Assembly: GCA_007618135.1 (NCBI GenBank)
Contig: PHFX01000151.1
Coordinates: forward strand, 1-64,000
DNA: 64,000 bases
From: Candidatus Brocadia sp. WS118
Lineage (GTDB): Bacteria > Planctomycetota > Brocadiia > Brocadiales > Brocadiaceae
Direction: 5' to 3'
Below are positions 43,660-50,580 of the stretch, one piece after another; position 1 is the first letter of the stretch; the number at the start of each line of letters is the position of its first letter. The notes under the pieces are model-generated. The model did not search any database. It was given only the letters and a program-made list of their open reading frames with translations, and was not told the origin of the DNA. A program made the translations under genes and the position numbers.

Positions 43660-44136
43660 TTATATGTGCTTTTTGAATTCTTTATAGAGATCTTCCAGAG
43701 ATTGCGGAATAACTTTTACCTCTGAAATGACAGGCATAAAGTTCGTGTCACCATTCCAGCGCGGCACAATATGGAGATGGAAATGACCAATAAGCCCCGC
43801 ACCGGCAGATTTGCCTAAATTAACGCCGAGGTTAAAACCCTCCGGTTTCATTATAGTCGTAAGAAGTTCCTTCATGTTTCTTGTCAGTTTCATAATTCCC
43901 AGCATTTCATGCTCCGTAAGGTCAGAAATATCCGGCTTGTGTTTGTTGGGGGCAATCATGAGATGGCCACTGTTATATGGATATTTATTAAGGATGCAAA
44001 AGCACTCTTTCTCACGAACTACAATGAGATGTTTTTCATCCTGCTTATCCTGAAATGAGTTGCAAAGGAAACAACCATTTTCTTTCGGGTGTTCCTGAAT
44101 ATAGGTAATGCGCCATGGCGCCCAGAGATTTTTCAT
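43660..44136 (-). CDS. HIT-family nucleotide hydrolase/phosphorylase
   Basis: The 158-residue protein carries the histidine triad in GHFHLHIVPRWNGD, with the middle His as nucleophile. The opening APWRITYIQEHPKENGCFLC and two cysteines (C23, C26) are found in the Ap4A-phosphorylase-like HIT group of bacteria. It would cleave diadenosine polyphosphates or AMP-linked substrates. It is the middle gene of the operon, 52 bases after fmdB and 12 before dgt. Confidence 0.92.
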   Translation of the reverse strand: MKNLWAPWRITYIQEHPKENGCFLCNSFQDKQDEKHLIVVREKECFCILNKYPYNSGHLMIAPNKHKPDISDLTEHEMLGIMKLTRNMKELLTTIMKPEGFNLGVNLGKSAGAGLIGHFHLHIVPRWNGDTNFMPVISEVKVIPQSLEDLYKEFKKHI

Positions 44137-44188
44137 TGATTATCACTCGCTCATGCTATGTAAAACATACAACCTGCAAAATAGTCTA

Positions 44189-44422
44189 TTACGATCCACA
44201 TCCCGCACATGAAGATGCAGTACAACTTCCACAACCACCGGAACTGCCACTGGAAGCAACGTCTCCGCCACTTTTTACGGACATTCCAAATACAGAAAAT
44301 ATCTTTTGGATATTCTCACTTTGGCAGGATGGACAAAATAAATTTTTCCGTTCTGAGGCGCTCCGGAAATATTCGTCAAACTTCGTGTTGCACTGATTAC
44401 ATTGGAAATCATATATTGGCAT
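44189..44422 (-). CDS. FmdB-family zinc-ribbon protein
   Basis: The protein has 77 residues. The N-terminal zinc ribbon IYDFQCNQCNTKF ... LFCPSCQSENIQKIF is characteristic of the FmdB putative regulatory family. The tail is Gly/Ser/Cys-rich (GGCGSCTASSCAGCGS), a frequent end in this family. Function unknown, possibly a small metal-dependent regulator. It lies 27 bases after the CBS gene. Confidence 0.93.
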   Translation of the reverse strand: MPIYDFQCNQCNTKFDEYFRSASERKNLFCPSCQSENIQKIFSVFGMSVKSGGDVASSGSSGGCGSCTASSCAGCGS

Positions 44423-44449
44423 GGTGAATACTCCGATACCGATAAAATT

Positions 44450-44857
44450 TCATTTGTGTCCCAAATAAAACTGAAGAATATCTTTCCAGGTCACAATTCC
44501 CACCACATCACCCTGAGAAGAAATAACGGGGAGGCACGATATATTTTTTTCCAGCAGGAGGTCTGCAGCAGCCTCTATGCTCGTCTCTGGATACACGGTA
44601 ACAGGATTTCGAGCCATAATCTGATGCGCCCTCTTCCTCAAAGTATCTAAGTCGCGGGTTGTCTCAACAATTTTCCCTAAAAAAGGACTTGCTGCTTTTA
44701 GAAAATCGCGATCAGATATTACCCCGACAGGTTTTCGGTTGTCCACAACCACCAGATGATGGAACTTCACGTGCTGAAAAATCATACGGATTGTCAGGAG
44801 GGTATCGTCCATCTCTACGGTGACTACTTTCCGGGTCATAATCGAGGCCACTGTCAA
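44450..44857 (-). CDS. CBS-domain pair protein
   Basis: The 135-residue protein consists of two CBS domains: VASIMTRKVVTVEMDDTLLT ... HHLVVVDNRKPVGVISDRDF and IMARNPVTVYPETSIEAAAD ... CLPVISSQGDVVGIVTWKDI. Such pairs bind adenosine nucleotides or SAM and regulate partners. No partner enzyme domain is fused. It lies between the LysM protein and fmdB in the minus-strand operon. Confidence 0.93.
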   Translation of the reverse strand: MTVASIMTRKVVTVEMDDTLLTIRMIFQHVKFHHLVVVDNRKPVGVISDRDFLKAASPFLGKIVETTRDLDTLRKRAHQIMARNPVTVYPETSIEAAADLLLEKNISCLPVISSQGDVVGIVTWKDILQFYLGHK

Positions 44858-44913
44858 TCAGATGCTCCTTATTTTTCCGTGAATTACATCGAAGCGCTTT
44901 ACTTTATAGATCG

Positions 44914-45699
44914 CTACGGCAAATAACTCATGGGGTTTACAGGTTTATCTTTTACGTAAATCTTAAAATTCATTTCTTGCGATTTACCGGAACTCGTTGA
45001 ATGAAAATGTGCAATGGGTTGACCCATCTCTATGTAAGTGCCTTCTCCCACCACCGGATTGCAACAAGATTCGTATATGGTGCGTATCCCTCCCTCATGC
45101 TTAATTACAATGACAGACATGCCATCTTCTACGTCAGAAACTGCCTCAACGGCACCCTTTTTTGCGGCAACAACTTTTTGCCCTGGTTGTGGCAATATAG
45201 AGATACCGGAATTTTTCGCCCCATTTCTTACTTCGCCAAATTGCGATACGATGTGCCCTTTTACTGGCCATATAAAACCCCGTGGCGAAACATCGGCTGT
45301 AGCATCTCTTGCTGGCACATAACTCGACCGGGATACGAATGAAGGAGATATCTGTGGTTTTCCAGAAACGGGGATAATGAGCCTCTGACCTACTTTCAAG
45401 TCTTTTGTATTTTTGATATGATTGGCTCCGAGAATCGCATTTACGGATACTCCGTAATTTTTTGATATACGCCAGAGGGTATCGCCTTTTTTTACGACAT
45501 AATATGTTGCCTTCTCGCTTTGAATCTGTGGTTGATACGTTGTGCTGGATTTTTGATCCTCAATGGACTTCATTTCGCTCTTCAGAGGTGGGGGTACCTT
45601 CGGTTTTTTAGATTGTAAAGCACAGCCATCTGCAAGAATCGATAAACCTACAATAGAGAGCCCTTTGACAATAAAATTTATTGAAAAATAATTTTTCAT
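44914..45699 (-). CDS. LysM-LytM lipoprotein with degenerate peptidase site (NlpD/EnvC-like)
   Basis: From the ATG at 45699 the protein has 261 residues. An earlier ATG at 45714 is also open. The signal segment ends in LSILADGC, a lipobox. One LysM domain (YVVKKGDTLWRISKNYGVSV ... LKVGQRLIIP) follows, then an M23-type domain (FIWPVKGHIVSQFGEVRNGA ... MGQPIAHFH). Zinc ligands of active LytM enzymes are lost: the HxxGxD site reads NSGIS and the HLHFE site reads EMNFK. It is therefore probably non-catalytic, like NlpD/EnvC, which activate amidases. First gene of the operon. Confidence 0.9.
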   Translation of the reverse strand: MKNYFSINFIVKGLSIVGLSILADGCALQSKKPKVPPPLKSEMKSIEDQKSSTTYQPQIQSEKATYYVVKKGDTLWRISKNYGVSVNAILGANHIKNTKDLKVGQRLIIPVSGKPQISPSFVSRSSYVPARDATADVSPRGFIWPVKGHIVSQFGEVRNGAKNSGISILPQPGQKVVAAKKGAVEAVSDVEDGMSVIVIKHEGGIRTIYESCCNPVVGEGTYIEMGQPIAHFHSTSSGKSQEMNFKIYVKDKPVNPMSYLP

Positions 45700-45980
45700 A
45701 CTATTCTGATACATTGCTCACATAAATCATCATGCCTAAAGAACTCTCCTTTTACATAATTGGACTAGCCTTTTACGTAATTGAATGCAATTTTATCAAT
45801 GCTTATGAGCAAATTCAAGTGAGAATAGTTGATGTTTTACTAACTCCTCTGATCTCTTTTTCCAGGAGGCTTAGTTGTTGTTTTGTAGTATCCCGTTGAT
45901 TTTACATTTTCGTTAATACTTTTTTAATGTTGAAGAATATCCTTTTTATAACAACCAGCCAATCTTCATAAAACGAAAAA

Positions 45981-46010
45981 GGCAACTCATTCGAGTTGCC
46001 TTTTCGAATA
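45981..46010 (-). terminator. Intrinsic terminator after the small Cys/His-rich gene
   Basis: GGCAACTC (45981-45988) and GAGTTGCC (45993-46000) form an eight-pair stem with loop ATTC. On the minus strand it is followed by TTTTTCGTTTT (45980-45970). Confidence 0.8.
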
Positions 46011-46052
46011 TTCTTTCACACCCTGCCAGATAGTTACATCTGGCTTACACCT

Positions 46053-46229
46053 TTAGTGTTTGTGATGGCATTCACACTTGCAATCTTTACCCTCTTTTGC
46101 CGTGTGTCCGCATTTGTCGCACTTTGCTTCTGATGCGATAACCGTGCCAACCAATGCCGCATTTACTGCACCAACACCAACTACCAATGCACCAACAACC
46201 AACAAACTATAACCAAACTTCTTCAACAT
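46053..46229 (-). CDS. Exported small Cys/His-rich protein (58 residues)
   Basis: The ATG at 46229 has a strong GGAGGAG upstream. Residues 1-32 form a signal-like hydrophobic segment (YSLLVVGALVVGVGAV). The C-terminal 22 residues hold CDKCGHTAKEGKDCKCECHH, with five cysteines and four histidines, likely binding metal. It is flanked by its own terminator. I do not know a named family. Small metal-binding or copper/haem-handling roles outside the cytoplasm are possible. Confidence 0.75.
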   Translation of the reverse strand: MLKKFGYSLLVVGALVVGVGAVNAALVGTVIASEAKCDKCGHTAKEGKDCKCECHHKH

Positions 46230-46416
46230 TTCTTTCTCCTCCTACGGATACAGAAACCTGAAACAAACCGCTGAGAACGCTCTCAGAATATCTGGTTTGT
46301 TTCTTCATAGTGTAGTATGTTACATACCCGACATAATTGCAACAAAATTATTACTCTCCTATTCAAAATGATGTATGTTTTTGCATACACTCCGAATCTG
46401 TACGGCAACGAATCAT

Positions 46417-47481
46417 TCATACATTAAGTTCTATAAAATCAATATAATGCCTGTCATAAACACCTAATCCTTTTTTTCCTGCAGTGGTAATATGTTTGGC
46501 CTTTTGAAACACCGACGGATAGTTATTTTCTTTACGTTTTCTCTCGATGATTTCGAGCCCTATTCTGTCAATGGCTACCGGATCTGTTCCAAACAAGAGC
46601 CGTTCCTCATTCCATATGGTCCACGCCTTCATGCTCGCAGGACCACCATCAAAACAAGCCTGCAATGCATCAACAATGTGTAAACGCACCTTTTCTCTGA
46701 GTGCCGGATGTGCACAGACTTCTGCTGATGCCGGGTCGCAGAAGTAAGGTGACGGATGGAATCTGGGGGTATTATTAATGGCGCCAAATGCCAGATTTTT
46801 AAGGCATAACGTTACCCCTGTAATTCCATGATCCTTCATAACCGGCACATTAACAATAGCCGTAACGTGCTGGGTAACAATCGTACTGAAGAACGACCGT
46901 GCCCCATCATCCTGACGTAAGGAAAAGTCATCATCGAGTGATTCATAATATATCTTTTTGTCATATCCGGCAGTTGGTTCAGTGCCATAACAACGAACAC
47001 CACTGTTTCCCTGATTTAAAGGAAACCCTGCGGTAATCAGATGGTAGCTAAAACGGTCCCATACAATAATATTGTTTTCCTTAACCCCGGCAGCTATGAG
47101 ACCTCGGATGATTGCATGGACAACCTCTGGCCGTGTTGAAAGTTTTATCCCGCCAATCGGATTTATCTTTATCCCTACAATATCTTCCGGAGTGAAGAAC
47201 GTTCGCCATGCATCAGCAACCGTTTTTTTCCCGGTAAGAGTGAACATCCCTTCATCCATCATCCGCTGGACAATTTCTGTCTCAGGTTTTCCAATACCCA
47301 TAATCCCGCTGCTTTTTACTCCAATTACCTTACTCTTTTCAGCCGGGGCAGGCCGTATATCTGACCCAATTGCCCATTGCACACCTTCTAAGCCTCCGAT
47401 ACCCACTCCACATCCAACAATGCCAAGTGCTGTATGTTTCAGAAAATTTCTGCGTGAAAGATTGCTGTTTTTTGTATCCAT
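46417..47481 (-). CDS. DUF362-domain protein with Tat signal
   Basis: The protein has 354 residues. The twin-arginine signal (SRRNFLKHTALGIVGCGVG) exports a folded, often cofactor-containing protein. DUF362 segments include GIKINPIGGIKLSTRPEVVH, NIIVWDRFSY, VPVMKDHGITGVTLCLKNLA and FGTDPVAIDRIGLEII. No ferredoxin-type Cys cluster is seen in this member. Function of DUF362 proteins is poorly known. A good promoter lies upstream at 47525-47552. Confidence 0.9.
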   Translation of the reverse strand: MDTKNSNLSRRNFLKHTALGIVGCGVGIGGLEGVQWAIGSDIRPAPAEKSKVIGVKSSGIMGIGKPETEIVQRMMDEGMFTLTGKKTVADAWRTFFTPEDIVGIKINPIGGIKLSTRPEVVHAIIRGLIAAGVKENNIIVWDRFSYHLITAGFPLNQGNSGVRCYGTEPTAGYDKKIYYESLDDDFSLRQDDGARSFFSTIVTQHVTAIVNVPVMKDHGITGVTLCLKNLAFGAINNTPRFHPSPYFCDPASAEVCAHPALREKVRLHIVDALQACFDGGPASMKAWTIWNEERLLFGTDPVAIDRIGLEIIERKRKENNYPSVFQKAKHITTAGKKGLGVYDRHYIDFIELNV

Positions 47482-47524
47482 GATCTTTCCTCCTAAAAAA
47501 TGAATACTTCAGGATAATAAATTG

Positions 47525-47552
47525 ATTTTAGCCTAAAAAATTTGCCTGTCAA
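47525..47552 (-). promoter_or_regulatory. Promoter of the DUF362 gene
   Basis: On the minus strand TTGACA (47552-47547), a 16-base spacer and TAAAAT (47530-47525). Confidence 0.65.
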
Positions 47553-47734
47553 AATATTTATTTTGCTATTCAATGCGGTTTTGATGCCGAAACAGCAGGT
47601 TGAATCTTTGACTTTTCTTCCCACAGGCAGATTGCCCAGAGAAGTAATTTTTATGATTGACAAATTATTTTTCTCTGATATTGTCATTGGTATTGGTAAC
47701 AATCCTGGCTATTTTTAAAAAATGAGGAGAAGTC

Positions 47735-49285
47735 TTGCATACAATATATAAAGGATTCCTGCTAGTACAAGTCGTTTTTGGTCTTATGATATTTGATCAT
47801 AGGATACCTGTGGCACACGCTGAGCAAATGATTCAAGAACATACTATCAAATTTAGACGGCCACATGTCCGAACATTCGAGGATATGGAGGCAACCGAGA
47901 CCGCTTTACGAGAAGCCGGGAGGATGCCTGCTACAACCAGGATTGTTTTTCGTCCGACGATAAATAAGGCTGCTTATAAGGCTGCAAAGAGCGCCGCTAG
48001 AACTAATGCTGATATTAGTCAGCCAATTGAAGAATCTTCAAGTGTATTGCTTAAGCCACCAACATTAAAGGGATTAAATATTGATGGCGTCAACGAAATA
48101 GAGGCTGGAGGGTTTCGTCCGCCCGACACCCATGGTGCGGTCGGACTTGATCATTTTATAGAGATTACGAATTCAAACATCGATGTCTATAAAAAGAGTG
48201 ATGGTACCCGTGTCAAGAGTATTTCACTGGCAAGCTTCTTCGGATATACCAAACAGCCCTTATTTGATCCGCGGTGTGTATATGACAGCGCCGATGATCG
48301 CTGGATCGTATCAGCCGAGGCATTCCAGGAATCTTCAACAATACAACGACAATTTGTTGCCGTTTCCAAAACTTCAGACCCGCTGGGTTCGTACAATGTC
48401 TATTCCGGGGATGTTAACTTCAAAAACAATGACGATTTCTGGGACTTTCCGCAGCTTGGTGTTGATAGTAAAGCGATTATCATTACCGCAAATATCTTTG
48501 GACCAAAATTCTATCGAGAGACCAGGATGGTTGTGGCGGACAAGGCAAGACTTTACAATGGACTGAGCGCTAGAATTAAACTTTTTACCGGCCTTGACGG
48601 AACCCTAGCTCCGCCTATTGTGCTTGATGATAATAACAAAACGTTTTTAGTCGCAGCCATCTCAAGTGGCATTATAAGAAAGTATACGCTGACGTACCCT
48701 GGTGGTATTCCCACCCTGAGTTCTTCGAATATAACGGTACCTGCATACAGTGTCCCGCCGAATGCAAAGCAACCGGGCACCCCAGAAACCCTTGATACGA
48801 GTGATCTCCGTTTCGTCAATGCAAGCACACAGGTTGGCAATTCACTCTGGCAGGTGCATACCATAAACGTCAATGGTTTACCGAAGCCAAAATTCTATGA
48901 GTTCAACACTTCCACGAACACCATCATCCAGAGCGGAATAATCTCATCATCTGCGACATCAAATGACTGGAATGCATCGATTACAGCAAATGCAGATAAC
49001 GATGTGTTTGTGACATGGTCATCAACGGATCCAAATGCCGGTGTGCATGCGCAGGTGAGATTTTCCGGCAGGTTGCACACCGACCCTCTCAATACTATTT
49101 CGAGCGGTAGCGCGCTCTTTACGAGTTCCACCTTCTACAATCCTTCCAGTGATACTCCTGAACGATGGGGAGATTACTCGGCGGTGACGGTGGATCCAAA
49201 AGATCCGCTCAGGGCGTGGGTCGTCAATGAAAAGATCAACACATCCAAAGTATGGGGCAGTCGCATCGGTGAGATTGGTTTCTAA
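47735..49285 (+). CDS. Large secreted protein of unknown function, possibly beta-propeller
   Basis: The protein has 516 residues from a TTG at 47735 with GAGGAG five bases upstream. A signal peptide (about 1-29) is followed by repeated hydrophobic beta-strand sequence typical of secreted propeller proteins, with PPDTHGAVGLDHFIEITNSN, FDPRCVYDSADDRWIVSAEA and RWGDYSAVTVDP. These are pieces seen in many uncharacterised exported proteins. No catalytic residues are recognised. It is followed after 64 bases by a HAD gene. Confidence 0.6.
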   Translation: MHTIYKGFLLVQVVFGLMIFDHRIPVAHAEQMIQEHTIKFRRPHVRTFEDMEATETALREAGRMPATTRIVFRPTINKAAYKAAKSAARTNADISQPIEESSSVLLKPPTLKGLNIDGVNEIEAGGFRPPDTHGAVGLDHFIEITNSNIDVYKKSDGTRVKSISLASFFGYTKQPLFDPRCVYDSADDRWIVSAEAFQESSTIQRQFVAVSKTSDPLGSYNVYSGDVNFKNNDDFWDFPQLGVDSKAIIITANIFGPKFYRETRMVVADKARLYNGLSARIKLFTGLDGTLAPPIVLDDNNKTFLVAAISSGIIRKYTLTYPGGIPTLSSSNITVPAYSVPPNAKQPGTPETLDTSDLRFVNASTQVGNSLWQVHTINVNGLPKPKFYEFNTSTNTIIQSGIISSSATSNDWNASITANADNDVFVTWSSTDPNAGVHAQVRFSGRLHTDPLNTISSGSALFTSSTFYNPSSDTPERWGDYSAVTVDPKDPLRAWVVNEKINTSKVWGSRIGEIGF

Positions 49286-49349
49286 GGAGCAACGAGCGTG
49301 AATCATAAAGGGGCAGTTAATACTGCCCCTTTGTTGAGGACGTGCCTTT

Positions 49350-50003
49350 ATGAAGGCAATAATATTTGATATGGACGGCGTGCTTGTCGATTCCATGTCC
49401 TATCATGCTGAGGCATGGGATATCGTGCTGAAAAAGGAAGGAATCAACATTGACAAGAAAATTATTTACGAGCTTGAAGGTGCAAATTACCGGCAGGTAA
49501 TTGATATCATACTGAGACAGCATGGCCGAATCCCAACAGAATCAGAGATACAAGAACTTGGTCATAAAAAACTGGCAGTTTTCGAGCAGATCGAACAAGT
49601 ACGACCCTTTGGCGGTGTAACAGAACTCCTTGAATTTCTTAAGCCAAAATACAAACTTGCCGTTGTCTCAGGCTCTAACAGAAAGACAGTACAGACAACA
49701 CTCAATACCTTTTTCCCGGGTATCTTTAAAGTCATTGTTGATGGAGAAGAAACCATGATAGGCAAACCGTCACCAGAGCCTTATCTCCGGGCTATAGAAA
49801 AACTTGATATTCCAAAGAGCCACTGTCTCGTCATTGAAAATGCCCCCCTTGGTATACGTTCAGCGAAAAGCGCCGACTTACGGTGCATAGCCATTACCAC
49901 CTACCTCGGCAAGGAATGTCTGAAAGAGGCAGACATAGTTGTTGCTAACCATAAGGAATTAAGAAGATGTATTGAAAAAGAGACCGTACGAGAGGGTAAC
50001 TAA
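49350..50003 (+). CDS. HAD-superfamily phosphatase (beta-phosphoglucomutase-like)
   Basis: The protein has 217 residues. Motif I FDMDGVLVDS has the nucleophilic Asp and the general acid Asp two residues on. SGSNRKTVQ is motif II, and GKPSPEPYLRAIEKL with VIENAPLGIRSAKSA supplies motifs III and IV. The cap helices (SYHAEAWDIVLKKEG) fit the beta-PGM/phosphatase group. The sugar phosphate substrate cannot be named. Its upstream spacer contains a GGGGCAG/CTGCCCC hairpin (49312-49331) that may end the previous transcript. Confidence 0.9.
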   Translation: MKAIIFDMDGVLVDSMSYHAEAWDIVLKKEGINIDKKIIYELEGANYRQVIDIILRQHGRIPTESEIQELGHKKLAVFEQIEQVRPFGGVTELLEFLKPKYKLAVVSGSNRKTVQTTLNTFFPGIFKVIVDGEETMIGKPSPEPYLRAIEKLDIPKSHCLVIENAPLGIRSAKSADLRCIAITTYLGKECLKEADIVVANHKELRRCIEKETVREGN

Positions 50004-50035
50004 GAGCACCTCAATTCTATAGTGAACGAAAAAAG

Positions 50036-50145
50036 AAAGTTACCATTGCGAGGAGAAACGACGAACCAATCTCTGCCTTGAGATTGCCTCGCGGAGATTA
50101 CACTGAGCAAAGCGACTGTGCTCGCAACGACAAAATTCATGTCAC
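50036..50145. repeat. Dispersed repeat with GCGAGGAG/CTCGC ends
   Basis: CATTGCGAGGAGAAACGACG begins the element, GAGATTGCCTCGCGGAGATT lies in the middle and GTGCTCGCAACGACAAAA near its end. It belongs to the same family as part of 34140-34275. The remaining bases of the 50004-50580 spacer show only a hairpin at 50386. Confidence 0.7.
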
Positions 50146-50385
50146 CTTATTTAAGACGTTTATTATAATATACAATAGATGATCGCTGTAAGATCGAAGG
50201 ATTTTATACCATTATTTCTTTGAGTAGTATCCATTGATGTTAATGATACCGCCACATTCTTCGGTTATAAATTCCGCACTTGTGAAAAAGCCTTCCTTGA
50301 CGTCATGAGGTGGACTATCGCAACATTTGTCTGTCTTTTATCCGGCATCCACATCTCTCACTCATATGCTGCTTGCATTCCCTTA

Positions 50386-50422
50386 CTGTATGTGCTAAAC
50401 TCTTTTCACATACGGTTTTTTT
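50386..50422 (+). terminator. Hairpin with T-run ahead of the GlpX-TPR gene
   Basis: CTGTATGTG (50386-50394) pairs with CACATACGG (50407-50415), followed by TTTTTTT. It lies 160 bases before the start and could be a terminator of upstream transcripts or a leader attenuator. Confidence 0.6.
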
Positions 50423-50580
50423 AACGGTTCTCCCACGAAGCGTCTATCTTTCCTATCTGCTATGGATGAAATGGATACTATCGTTATCTTTGTGACAGAA
50501 TTAGCGCCGGTTAGGCGGTTTAGTGCTAAAAGAAGCGTGTCTTCCCCTTGCATCTGTTGCTTGAATAGAGAAAAAAAACG

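Noticed and set aside
50036-50145. CRISPR-like or phage attachment repeats
   Set aside because: The repeats are dispersed single elements related to 34140-34275, not regularly spaced units, and no integrase or cas gene is present.
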